Source of the DNA: Megalonaias nervosa
Lineage: Eukaryota > Mollusca > Bivalvia > Unionida > Unionidae
Direction: 5' to 3'
Assembly: GCA_016617855.1 (NCBI GenBank)
Contig: JAECUM010003661.1
Span: forward strand, 1 to 64,000
DNA: 64,000 nucleotides
Shown here: piece after piece, positions 1 to 11,589 of the stretch
Layout: each line of letters opens with the position of its first letter
How positions within the stretch are numbered: the first letter of the stretch is position 1
Notes under the pieces: generated by a model
What the model was told of the DNA's origin: nothing
The model's database searches: none
Seen by the model: only the letters and a program-made list of their open reading frames with translations
Position numbers and translations under genes: made by a program

Positions 1-330
1 ATATATATAATGGTACTTCTGAGGACCATTTCTGTTTGAAAAATGTGGATAATAACCTGAAAAATTGTAATATGACAGCCATTAAACATTCCTCACCTTG
101 CTGTCTCGATCAGCATTAAAAACGGGTATTTTTTGGAATGCTGCCAATTGTTGTGCCTTTCTCTCATCTACTGTCCGATATGAGAGAATTCTTCTATACA
201 CCGTTTTCGGAATATTCGATTAGTATTTAATTGTTTTGACATTTCCTTCACCGACTTGAACACTGAGAAGATATATCTCATAAGCTGGATTTACTTAGTG
301 TATTTTTCATCTGAACTTTTTCATGTAGTT
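1..330. other. Unassigned AT-rich sequence
   Basis: This stretch is AT-rich. I see no open frame with recognisable protein similarity, no RNA gene and no repeat. It ends where the 31-bp minisatellite begins. Confidence 0.5.
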
Positions 331-657
331 GTACGGGGAGGACATGGAGTATATTTGAGTGATATGGGTAGGTAATGGTGCATGCTGGAGTGCGATGGGG
401 AGGTCATGGCGCATATTAAAGTGGTATGGGGAGGTCATGGAGTATACTTGAGTGATATGGGGAGGTCATGGCGCATATTGGAGTGGTATGGGGGGTCATG
501 GAGTATATTGGAGTGGTATGGAGGGGATCATGGAGTATATTGGAGTGATATGGGGAGGTCATGGTGCATGTTCGAGTAGTATGGAGGGTCATGGCGCATT
601 TTGGGGTAGTATGGGGAGTCTATTTTAGTAGTATAGGGAGGTCCTGGCGCATATTAT
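331..657. repeat. 31-bp minisatellite
   Basis: About ten imperfect tandem copies of a G-rich unit of about 31 bp are visible. The unit reads roughly GGTCATGGAGTATATT followed by GGAGTGGTATGGGGA, and copies alternate between GAGTATA and GCGCATA variants. Short open frames crossing the array are Trp/Gly-rich by-products of the repeat and are not genes. Confidence 0.85.
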
Positions 658-1850
658 GGTCACCAGCCTTTAAACGTACTGGCGAATGTCAGTATGACAA
701 TGAAATACAGAACCCGCAGACGAGTTTTAAAAGTCCCTGGTCTTTCCAAAGGGGACCAGTTGTTGCTAAGACACTGTATTGTATTGTAGTACGACGATTT
801 CCCTTTATTTTGAAAGCTGTGATCTAATGCTTCGGCTACATATTTGATTGTTTTTGTTAGGTCGCCGTTCGCCCAAGGGTTTTAACCATAGCCACATTAA
901 ACTGATCCAAATGCCCAATACAGTCTTATACGTGTACCCGTTATGTATCGATCACCAGTCCATCGTCTATTTAGTGTTGGAAACAAAAGAAGGGTACCAT
1001 TTCGAACCCATTTCAACATTAGTAGCTTTCTCCAAATTGGGAAATTATTCATGAAAAGACCTTGCACATCCAGTGATTCCAAAAGCGAATGTTATTTGCA
1101 TCCTGTCACTCGCTCAAATTTATCTTGACACTCAAACATTGTCTTGCAGTCTGTCAAAAAGGAATCGTTTCCCTTCTATATTTCATACCCACCCCCATTC
1201 TAATCATCTAATGGTTCTTGTGAGAGCCAACACAAAATATTTCTTACCGCTATGACAATGTGAACTAGAACCAATCGAAGTATTTTACGAGTCCTTTCCA
1301 AAGGAGACATGTTCCTGCCAAGTCACTGTACAGTCTCATATTATTACGTTTTCCCTTTCTTTATAACATTGTTATGTAATGCTTGTGCTATACGTCTGAT
1401 TTGTTTATGCTATGTCGCCCGTCAACTCCCACCCCTTCCTTGTTTTGGTTCTTCTTACTGTTATGTTGTGGCTATTTGACAAGGCTGGTATTTAAAATTT
1501 GTAATGAATCTTGAATTTTGAACTGTAGTTAATATAAACCATATAAATTCATATATATCGATGAATAATCTAGGTACTCTGCGTAAGATGCTTAAAGTAC
1601 TTATCTCAAAAACATCTGGTAATAACATTGACTAACCAGCCCTAATTACATACAAAACTAAGAAATAATATTTTTATCGAGTATTTGACCTCATGAATTA
1701 TGTGCTAACAAACGGACCTAATAACTTGGTGACAAAATAATTTATTTAATCGTCAGTTCCGTACATAATAAAAGGACCCAATAACCTGATGGTTAAATAA
1801 ATAATTCCAGTTGAGTTGATTACGATGACCTGTCTGATTAGTACTTGTAA
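658..1850. other. Unassigned intergenic sequence
   Basis: Short frames of 60-88 codons exist on both strands, but none shows a domain signature. The phrase CTTTCCAAAGG(G/A)GACA recurs near 745 and 1296, each followed by CACTGTA and a weakly similar TATT-rich stretch. This suggests an old local duplication. Nothing else is supported. Confidence 0.4.
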
Positions 1851-1851
1851 G

Positions 1852-4800
1852 CACTATACTGTCTGTACTTGTAGTGGAGTTAGTCATGGATTCCTAAGTA
1901 CTATACTGTCTGTACTTGTAGTAGAGTTAGTCATGGATTACTAAATACTATACTGTCTGTACTTATAGTGGAGTTAGTCATGGATTACTAAATACTATAC
2001 TGTCTGTACTTGTAGTGGAGTTAGTCATGGATTCCTAAATGCTATACTGTCTGTACTTGTAGTCGAGTTAGTCATGGATTCCTAAATACTATACTGTCTG
2101 TACGTGTAGTGGAGTTAGTCACGGATTCCTAAATATTATACTGTCTGTAGTTGGAGTGGAGTTAGTCATGAATTCCTAAATACTATACTGTCTGTACATG
2201 GAGTGGAGTTAGTCACTGATTCCTAAATGCTATGCTGTCTGCACTTGATTTGGAGTTAGTCATGGATTTCTAAATACTATAATGTCTGTACTTGGAGTGG
2301 AGTTAGTCATGGATTCCTAAAGACTATACAGTCTGTGCGTGTAGTGGAGTTAGCCACTGATTCCTAAATACTACACTGTCTGTACTTGTATTGGAGTTAG
2401 TGATGGATTCCTAAAAACTATACTGCCTGTATTTGTAGTGGAGTTAGTCACTGATTCCTAAATACTATCCTGTCTGTACTTGTAGTGGAGTTAGTCATGG
2501 ATTCGTAAATACTATACTGTCTGTACTTGTAATAGAGTTAGTCATGGATTCCTAAATACTATGCTGTCTGCACTTGATTTGGAGTTAGTCATAGATTCCT
2601 AAAATACTATACTGTCTGTACTGGTAGTGGAGTTACTCATGGATTCCTAAATACTATACTGTCTGTACTTGGAGTGGAGTTCTTCATGGATTCCTAAATA
2701 CTATACTGTCTATACTTGTGGTGGAGTTAGTCATGGATTCCTAAATACTATACTGTCTGTATTTGTAGTGGAGTTAGTCACTGATTCCTAAATACTATAC
2801 TGTCTGTACTTGTAGTGGAGTTAGTCATGGATTCCTAAATACTATAATGTCTGTACTTGATTTGGAGTTAGGGATTCCTAAATACTATACTGTCTGTACT
2901 TGTAGTTGAGTTAGTCATGGATTACTAAATACTATGCTGTCTGTACTTGTAGTGGAGCTAGTTATGGATTCCTAAATACTATACTGTCTGTACTTTTAGT
3001 GGAGTTAGTCATGGATTCCTAAATACTATACTGTCTGTACTTGGAGTGGAGTTAGTCACTGATTACTGAATACTATACTGTCGGTACATGGAGTGGAGTT
3101 AGTCATGGATTCCTAAATACTAATAGTGTCTGTACGTGCAGTGGAGTTAGTCATGGATTACTAAATATTATACTGTCTGCACTGGTAGTGGAGTTAGTCA
3201 ATGATTCCTAAATACTATGCTGTCTGCACTTGATTTGGAGTTAGTCATGGATTTCTAAATACTATACTGTCTGTACTTGTAGTGGAGTTAGTCACTGATT
3301 CCTAAATACTATACTGTCGGTACATGGAGTGGAGTTAGTCATGGATTCCTAAATACTAATAGTGTCTGTACGTGCAGTGGAGTTAGTCATGGATTACTAA
3401 ATATTATACTGTCTGCACTGGTAGTGGAGTTAGTCAATGATTCCTAAATACTATGCTGTCTGCACTTGATTTGGAGTTAGTCATGGATTCCTAAATACTG
3501 TACTGTCTGTACTTGTAAAGGAGTTAGAGATGGATTCCTAAATACTATACTATATGTACTTGGAGTGGAGTTAGTCACTGATTTCTAAATACTATACTGT
3601 CTGTACTTGTAGTGGAGTTAGTCACTGATTCCTAAATGCTATACTGTCTGTACTTTTAGTGGAGTTAGTCATGGATTCCTAAATACTATACTGTCTGTAC
3701 TTGTAGTAGAGTTAGTCACTGATTCCTAAATGCTATGCTGTCTGCAATTGATTTGGAGTTAGTCATGGATTTCTAAATACTATACTGTCTGTACTTGGAG
3801 TTGAGTTAGTCATGAATTCCTAAAGACTATACTGTCTGTACGTGTAGTGGAGTTAGTAACTGATTCCTAAATACTATGCTGTCTGCACTTGATTTTGGAG
3901 TTAGTCACTGATTCCTAAATACTACACTGTCTGTACGTGTAGTGGAGTTAGTCATGGATTCCTAAATACTATACTGTCTGTACGTGTAGTGGAGTTAGTC
4001 ATAGATTCCTAAATACTATGCTGTCTGTACTTGGAGTGGAGTTAGTCACTGATTCCTAAATACTATACTGTCTGTACTTGTAGTGGAGTTAGTCACTGAT
4101 TCCTAAATACTATACTGTCTGTACGTGTAGTGGAGTTAGTCATGGATTCGTAGATACTATACTGTCTGTACGTGTAGTGGAGTTAGTCACTGATTCCTAA
4201 ATGCTATGCTGTCTGCACTTGATTTGGAGTTAGTCACTGATTCCTAAATGCTATGCTGCCTGTACTTGATTTGGAATTAGTCATGGATTCCTAAATACTA
4301 TACTGTCTGTACTTGTAGTGGAGTTAGTCATGGATTCCTAAATACTATACTGTCTGTACTTGGAGTGGAGTTAGTCACGGATTCCTAAATACTATACTGT
4401 CTGTAGTTGGAGTGGAGTTAGTCATGAATTCCTAAATACTATACTGTCTGTACATGGAGTGGGGTTAGTCACTGATTCCTAAATGCTATGCTGTCTGCAC
4501 TTGATTTGGAGTTAGTCATGGATTTCTAAATACTATAATGTCTGTACTTGGAGTGGAGTTAGTCATGGATTCCTAAAGACTATACTGTCTGTGCGTGTAG
4601 TGGAGTTAGTCACTGATTCCTAAATACTACACTGTCTGTACTTGTATTGGAGTTAGTGATGGATTCCTAAATGCTATGCTGTCTGTACGTGTAGTGGAGT
4701 TAGTCACTGATTCCTAAATACTATACTGTCTGTACGTGTAGTGGAGTTAGTCATGGATTCGTAGATACTATACTGTCTGTACGTGTAGTGGAGTTAGTCA

Positions 4801-5741
4801 CTGATTCCTAAATGCTATGCTGTCTGCACTTGATTTGGAGTTAGTCACTGATTCCTAAATGCTATGCTGCCTGTACTTGATTTGGAATTAGTCATGGATT
4901 CCTAAATACTATACTGTCTGTACTTGTAGTGGAGTTAGTCATGGATTCCTAAATACTATACTGTCTGTACTTGGAGTGGAGTTAGTCACGGATTCCTAAA
5001 TACTATACTGTCTGTAGTTGGAGTGGAGTTAGTCATGAATTCCTAAATACTATACTGTCTGTACATGGAGTGGGGTTAGTCACTGATTCCTAAATGCTAT
5101 GCTGTCTGCACTTGATTTGGAGTTAGTCATGGATTTCTAAATACTATAATGTCTGTACTTGGAGTGGAGTTAGTCATGGATTCCTAAAGACTATACTGTC
5201 TGTGCGTGTAGTGGAGTTAGTCACTGATTCCTAAATACTACACTGTCTGTACGTGTAGTGGAGTTAGTCATGGATTTATAAATATTATACTGCCTGTACG
5301 TGTAGTGGAGTTAGTTACTGATTCCTAAATACTATGCTGTCTGCGCTTGATTTGGAGTTAGTCATGGATTCCTAAATACTATGCTGTCTGTACTTGTAGT
5401 CGAGTTAGTCATGGATTCCTAAATACTATAATGTCTGTACTTGTAGTGGAGTTAGTCACTGATTCCTAAATACTATACTGTCTGTACTTGGAGTGGAGTT
5501 AGTCATGAATTCCTAAATACTATACTGTCTGTACTGTAGTCGAGTTAGTCATGGATTCCTAAATACTATACTGTCTGTACTTGGAGAGGAGTTAGTCATG
5601 GATTCGTAAATACTATGCTGTCTGTACTTGGAGTGGAATTAATCATAGATTCCTAAATACTATAATGTCTTTACTTGTAGTGGAGTTAGTCATGTATTCC
5701 TAAATACTATACTCTCTGCACTTGTAGTCTAGTTAGGCATA
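1852..5741. repeat. 47-bp satellite array with higher-order structure
   Basis: Roughly 83 head-to-tail monomers of 47 bp fill this interval. The consensus is approximately TCCTAAATACTATACTGTCT, then GTACTTGTAGTGGAGTTAGT, then CATGGAT. Variant monomers (for example CACTTGATTTGGAGTT, or ACTGATT in place of ATGGATT) recur in a fixed order, giving higher-order units. The block at 4103-4645 recurs at 4714-5256, offset by 611 bp, which is 13 monomers. A five-monomer block near 3060-3240 recurs near 3297-3480. The monomer contains stop codons and shows no coding potential. Confidence 0.95.
4103..5256. repeat. 611-bp tandem duplication within the satellite
   Basis: By eye, the first roughly 540 bp (4103-4645) and the block offset by 611 bp (4714-5256) are the same base for base. 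They share rare variants such as ATTCGTAGATAC and TGCCTGTACTTGATTT. The offset is exactly 13 x 47. A more diverged relative lies near 2110-2395. This is the footprint of a recent unequal exchange or replication-slippage event. Confidence 0.85.
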
Positions 5742-6600
5742 ACATGTGGCATTGACAAATGCAAAATTGAAAGATTATGTTCCTCTAGTGTTCAGATGAC
5801 AATGATTTGTTACGGTGCCACGGTGTCTCCCCAACATCTGCTCTTTAAGTAAATACAACCTAAGTTTAATCGGACCGTCCATTATCAATGTTACCGCTTA
5901 CTTCACTCGAGTTCGATAATAATTGATAAAAAATTGCAATAAACGAAAACTATGGGAACAAACACAACAACAAAAAACAAAAAAAACCCCGATGTATTTC
6001 CACTTCTTTCACTCTTCCATGGCAGAGGAGAGATTGAATACAAAACTGCAAGGTAATTCGATGACTTCAAGACTATGCAACTTTTGCAGACACATGATAC
6101 TAGAGGCAGTATGGTGGAATTTGGTTGATAACGTCACAAAGGCATTTTGACAACTGGTTAGAAAACATGCCGACTCAGCAGGCTTCCCCGCCTGTTCTTT
6201 TGATGGAATCTGTGACCTACGTTGCCTCAATAAACAAGCTTTTAGAAACTGAGAGATATGAAACTAAAGAAAAACTAGACCCCAGAAAAAATAACTTTAC
6301 GAAGTTGATGAGGACGCTTTCAGAGAGCTGTTCTAGAGACGTTGACATATATAAAATATCTAAGCCACGTCTTTGAATTGACAGTCCAATCTTCGAGAGT
6401 CTTTAACATATATAAAATAGTAAACCACGTCAATGAATGGCCAATCTAATACTAGTTTTACCTATATTTTTCATCGAAACAATATTTCTTATAATCGTCG
6501 CTGAACACGTCTAAAATGTATATTCCCGTTAATTATTCCGTCATTTTGGAATCTTCCAAATACGTCATCTTAGGTCAATGCTTCAATATGGAAATAAAAC
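5742..6600. other. Unassigned sequence after the satellite
   Basis: The array gives way to unique AT-rich DNA. Overlapping frames of 73-83 codons at about 5920-6380 have no recognisable domains. The phrase GACATATATAAAATA recurs near 6343 and 6405 within a short diverged duplication (AAGCCACGTCTTTGAAT / AAACCACGTCAATGAAT). Confidence 0.4.
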
Positions 6601-6609
6601 CATGTTTTT

Positions 6610-6637
6610 CATGTATGTATGTATGTATGTATGTGCA

Positions 6638-6683
<46 letters not shown>
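6610..6683. repeat. (ATGT)n-(GT)n microsatellite
   Basis: A run of ATGT tetranucleotides passes into about 20 GT dinucleotides. Confidence 0.95.
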
Positions 6684-6685
<2 letters not shown>

Positions 6686-6899
6686 TAATAAAGTGGATGA
6701 ATAGCTGGAACAATTAGAACATGCAAAGATAATCTTCGAATGATAGCAAAACAATTGTATTACATACCCATTTAATCTGGTTGATAATGTATTACATAAG
6801 AATGAACTATGTAGATGTATTCGTTGACGTTAGCACGTCCGTCTTCTTCATTGTATATATTCGAACTTAATCAATTCTAATTTGCTTATATATAATAGA

Positions 6900-7290
6900 A
6901 GTGAGTAAAAGGAAAACGGGAGCCTATACAGTGTATAAAGTAGCGACTGCTTTTATTGAAAAGATATGTCAGATCGAGAAGCAGGTTTTTATAGAAAAAT
7001 GTTCAGTGCTGTAAACATATTGATGAGATTACAATTTTATAATGACAGGTTACTGCATTTGTATGGGAAATATGAGCGAGTTTTTCGGATGGATATACTT
7101 CACGACCTTGGGAGTGCAGTATATCCATCCGACAAAACGAGTTCATATTTTCCCATACAAATGCAGTAACCATTTTATTATATGAGCATTTTCTTATACT
7201 ACCTAAGGCATACTTATATAAACAAAAATACACTACAAGAAACAAAATAACTGAATGTATGCCGTATTCCAAACTAAATACACAAGCGTA
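6900..7290. mobile_element. Fold-back element (long inverted repeat)
   Basis: The core is a near-perfect inverted repeat. The left arm is 7048-7099 and the right arm is 7118-7171, separated by an 18-nt spacer. Both arms carry GGTTACTGCATTTGTATGGG and GGATGGATATACT in opposite orientation. Weaker complementarity continues outward (for example TATAGAAAAATGTTCAG on the left against the complement of CTGAGCATTTTCTTATA-like sequence on the right). This resembles a fold-back or MITE-type DNA element. Open frames of 67 and 89 codons on opposite strands across it are mirror images of the palindrome, not genes. Outer boundaries and target duplications were not resolved. Confidence 0.7.
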
Positions 7291-7345
7291 GATTCATCAT
7301 TACACAACAGTATTAATGTGCACGTAACTCCGCCCAGATAAATTT

Positions 7346-7725
7346 GAACTTGGTCGCGCGCTAGACATAAGTTTCGAAAGAAAATGGCGTTTTGTTCTAC
7401 TTAAAATTGAAATTTGGAGTCATATTGTGAATGAATGTGCATTGCAACAACTTTTCCATTTGATCTGGAATGAATAGATTTTGGTATTTATGTCGATCTA
7501 CGAAATTTCGTGATTATGGACTGGATTTATCTGTGACAATTCTACATGAAGTACATCGGACCTTTGAACTTCGTCGCGAGATCGACATTTGTTTTAAAAC
7601 ATTATCGTTTTGGTCAACTTAAAATTGAAATTTAGAGTCATATTTTGAATGAATGCACATTGAAGAAACTTTTACAGTTGGTCTGGAATGGATGGAGTTT
7701 GTTTTTCTCTTGATCCATGTCAATT
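7346..7725. repeat. Two diverged direct repeats, about 215 bp apart
   Basis: 7346-7500 and 7565-7725 share an ordered set of phrases: TGAACTT.GTCGCG, CTTAAAATTGAAATTT, GAGTCATATT and TCTGGAATG. This indicates an old tandem duplication of about 215 bp. No coding potential was recognised. Confidence 0.75.
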
Positions 7726-8760
7726 ATGCTTTTCTGCTTATGAATGACTGGCTATATTGGGTCATTTCAGTGCAGTAAGGAGAATGTGATTTCAGTTTGA
7801 AATGTACTCAAAATTACAGTACAATTTCGGTGTGTCTCAGGTTTTCCATGATATTGGTCATCTCATTCGGATTTGCAGAACTAAGAAAGTAAATTTTGAG
7901 GAAATTCAAGATGCATAAATGTAAGTATATTTATTACCATTCTTATTACCAGCTAAAGAAGACATGTTTATGACCTGTCACTTGCATGCTCGCTGTTGGA
8001 GGGACTTCAGCTATGACCTATATGGCTTGTATCGCTAGCTTAACATTATATCAAAATAGTTAAACGGGGATAATTGCAAAGAAGCTGTTGTGTGATAGTC
8101 CATGTAGCCAGCGGAAACAATACTTCTTCGTTGTCTTGGCTTATTGGCTCTGATGCTTTTTGTTTCCTACCAAAATTTTAAGTTGCGTTGTTTCTCGAAT
8201 TTTAATGTTTTGACTGACTTGTAAAGTGGTACGTCTCTGATAGATATGCAATAGCCCATGGCCTCAATATGTTTTTCTATGCAATTTTTATTGATCCTGG
8301 AGAGCACTGGTCTGAACCATTCTATTTGTGAAAAGTTACGAATAGTTCTCTTAAATAACTGTTTAAATGATCAGAATGGTATTTTCTGCGTCTCTCACGT
8401 TTGTTATTGGCATTGCGAATTCGTTTGCTTGTTTGAAAGTTTCGTTTGTGACCCAGTGAACTCGTACGCATTGTTAACTTTTAACATCTATACTTTCAAA
8501 CGGACGAAACAACTTGCTTAGTTCATCCACAACCAAATATAATCAATCAAAATCTAAAGCGTCTACGACGTGAGTGTACATGGTTTGTTTACAAAGTAGT
8601 TCCTAATACATTATACTACTTTTATGTACACGTGTTGTACAGTATGAAGCCGTGCAATGAGGAGAAAAATAATGCACGAATCCGACAGTGTCAAGTTAAC
8701 GTAGAAAAAATGAGCGTATAATAATACAAAGTATTGTATAAGTATAAAACCAGTGTAAAG
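7726..8760. other. Unassigned AT-rich sequence
   Basis: An 87-codon frame at 8258-8521 (+) has no recognisable domain, and its flanks lack supporting splice context. I regard it as chance. Nothing else is apparent. Confidence 0.4.
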
Positions 8761-8808
8761 TGTATGTATGTATGTATGTATGTATGTATGTATGTATGTA
8801 TGTATGTA
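8761..8808. repeat. (TATG)12 microsatellite
   Basis: Twelve uninterrupted tetranucleotide repeats. Confidence 0.97.
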
Positions 8809-9389
8809 GACTGCACGTTAAGATAATGATCATTTGTAAACATGATATTTACATGACTAACGTTTGACCCATGATTTTGTAAGTTTCAAATAACATATTA
8901 TCATAACATTCTAGTTCAGAACATTAAAAAGTAGACTTGTTATATTATTATAGCGTACGTGATAATTGGCATTTTTTTTACAGCGCTGTTCAAATTAGTG
9001 TTCACGTCGCCCCGTCACGTGAGTCACATTGTGATCTGTAATCGTGAGTTAAAACAGACGCTCTCTAGTAGATTTATCAGTCGTATTATATACCTTTAAG
9101 AACTCTAGGTGTTTGTTTTTTCTATTGTTGATGCCAGTTTGTTCTGAAGTTCGTCTATCTTTTTGGATTTAATAATTCATATTCTCTAGAAAACAAAAAC
9201 AAGTGCTTTTCTTTATAAAAATTCTGAGACAAAGACGTTTACTGGAAATTTATTCTGGAATTCTAAACAGAACATTATAAATTGTGTTTCAATGAGGAAC
9301 TGTTGCCATCAGTACGACGACCTCATCTGACGTCATCGCCTTCCACATTGGAACTTCATCGAGATTCGAACCTGGATTCAATTAGAACT
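8809..9389. other. Unassigned intergenic sequence
   Basis: AT-rich DNA with no gene, RNA or clear repeat that I can support. Confidence 0.4.
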
Positions 9390-9985
9390 GTTTAGTGATA
9401 GGACTTATATTTTTCAATTCTAGGATTAATTTTGGTTTATATTCACAAACCGTAAGTCCTATTTCATATTTTTATCTTGTTTTCTAGGGAAATAAATTAT
9501 TTTGTTAAAATTTACAAAGCTTGTTGACTTCACTCTTTTCTTTTGTTACCTTTGTACGAGTCTATACGTAACAATACATATGGACCTGATAAATAATTCA
9601 TTCCTGTTTTATATCAGTCTGTGGCAATCTATGCTCAGAATTTGCAGTTGTAATTCGAGAAGAGTTATTTCTTTAAATTATTCATTGGAATTACTACGTG
9701 TTCACTGACTCTGGATTAACACTGTATTTTGAAATTATTGATAACTCGTTCAAAGGTAGCCTGGATTGCATCATTGTGTTATATCTGCACATTCAAGATT
9801 TATTGGAATTCACTCGGAACATTTCTACACTTTTGACGTTGTGATATGACACCTAGGATTATTTGGGATTTTATTCGCATTACAGTAAGTGCCTCTTAAA
9901 TTTTCACTTTGTAACTAAGAGAAATAAATCGTGTCTTGACTTTACTAAACTTGTTGGTTTCGCTTCTCTCTTTTACTTCGTTTTA
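9390..9985. repeat. Diverged direct duplication, about 430 bp period
   Basis: About 9418-9545 and 9850-9980 share ordered phrases: CTAGGATTA, GTAAGT(C/G)CCT, GAAATAAAT, TT(A/T)ACAAA/TTTACTAAA CTTGTTG and CTTCACTC/TTCGCTTC. This is an old duplication or two fragments of one dispersed element. No coding potential is visible. Confidence 0.6.
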
Positions 9986-10001
9986 AGACCTAGAGAAACA
10001 G

Positions 10002-10027
10002 TATGTATGTATGTATGTATGTATGTA

Positions 10028-10074
<47 letters not shown>

Positions 10075-10076
10075 AT
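10002..10076. repeat. (TATG)n-(GT)n microsatellite
   Basis: Tetranucleotide TATG repeats grade into (GT)n, the same compound structure as the one at 6610-6683. A short (GGAT)n-like stretch follows. Confidence 0.95.
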
Positions 10077-10319
10077 GTAAGTAATGACGAACTGATGGAC
10101 GGACGGAAGGATGGATGGATGTACTCATTAGACACTGGAAGACAACTGTCCATGTTTTGTTATCAATGAACTGTAGAGTATCTGTTGAAATGCAAAGTTT
10201 TTGGCCGAAATATATCTCTTCTTGTTTTAATGTGATGGTCCCATTTACCAAAAAAACAATGCCCATTGACTTAACCTCTAGACAATAAATGCTATTTAGA
10301 TAGTGGCATTAATTTCACT

Positions 10320-10770
10320 TACTGGAAGACACAATAACAGCTGGAGAAAAAAGAGCTGTTGACACCATCACTTTCAAGTACAAAGGCGTTCAATGGTCAG
10401 ATCCTAAAGCGTTAGTTGATCAATGGACATTCAAATGAATATGGCGCTTCATAGATTAACTGAATATAAATTCTAGAATATCATCATTTTGGGGACTCCA
10501 TTACTTTTGCAACATTCTTGTATTAGGGATAATGTATTACTGTGGTTTTGTGAATATATCTGAAACATCAATTTGCTGTCAGCAATAGTAACCTTGCTGA
10601 CTGCAAGATCATCAATGCAGGTGTTCCCCAAGGATGAATCCTGCAACCTCTTCTTTTTCATTTACGTACACAATCTACCTATTTTTCTTATAGAAGCTGA
10701 AGTCAACATGTACGCAGATAGTTTCTTTTACAAATCGCATTCCCTTAAAATATCTAAGAATCTCTCGGGT
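10320..10770 (+). pseudogene. Degenerate LINE reverse-transcriptase fragment
   Basis: Forward-strand translation contains remnants of a non-LTR retrotransposon reverse transcriptase. INAGVPQG at about 10608-10631 matches the hallmark block of RT domain B. It is followed in a shifted frame by a FFFIYVHNLPIF-like block and then a VNMYAD-like segment that would correspond to the catalytic YADD box. The frame is broken by a TGA immediately after the AGVPQG block and by a frameshift. The upstream part is too decayed to assign a clade. The fragment ends where the 29-bp minisatellite begins. Confidence 0.65.
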
Positions 10771-10784
10771 AGTACGTCCTCACA

Positions 10785-11530
10785 GAGTTTTTTTTTTATT
10801 AGTATACGTCATCATAGAGTTTTATATTAGCATACGTCATCATACAGTTCTTTATTAGCATACGTCATCATACAGTTTTTTATTAGCATACGTCATCATA
10901 CAGTTTTTTATTAGCATACGTCATCATACAGTTTTGTATTAGCATACGTCATCACACAGTTTTTTATTAGCATACGTCATCATAGTTTTTTATTAGCATA
11001 CGTCATCATACAGTTTTTATTAGCATACGTCCCCATAGAGTTTTTTTTATTAGCATACGTCATCATACAGTTTTTGATTAGCATACGTCCTGATACAATT
11101 TTTTATTAGCATACGTCATCATACAGTTTTTTATTAGTTACAGTTTTTTATTAGCATACGTCATCATACAGTTTTTTATTAGCATTCGTCATCATACAGT
11201 TTTTTATTAGCATACGTCCTCATAGAGTTTTTTTATTAGCATACGTCATCATAGAGTTTTTTTATTAGCATACGTCCTCATAGAGTTTTTTTATTAGCAT
11301 ACGTCATCATAGAGTTTTTTTATTAGCATACGTCATCATACAGTTTTTTTTTATTAGCATACGTCATCATAATATTTTATTAGCATACGTCCTCATACAG
11401 TTTTTATTAGCATACGTCATCATACAGTTTTTTATTAGCATACGTCATCATACAGTTTTTTATTAGCATACGTCATCATATAGTTTCTTATTAGCATACG
11501 TCATCATAGAGTTTTTTTATTAGCATTTCA
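10785..11530. repeat. 29-bp minisatellite
   Basis: About 26 tandem copies of TATTAGCATACGTCATCATA followed by CAGTTTTTT are present. Length varies mainly in the T-run (4-9 T), and CAT/CCT variants occur. The array separates two LINE relics of opposite orientation. It contains no gene. Confidence 0.95.
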
Positions 11531-11589
11531 AATCCAAATACTTAGATTTTCTTACACGATTTCAATATCGTTCAAAGCTTTGAATATGG

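Noticed and set aside
1852..5741. CRISPR array
   Set aside because: The 47-bp units are contiguous with no unique spacers, and the genome is eukaryotic.
6966..7272. Two short genes on opposite strands
   Set aside because: The two frames share mirror-image peptides (FRMDILH) because they lie across an inverted repeat.
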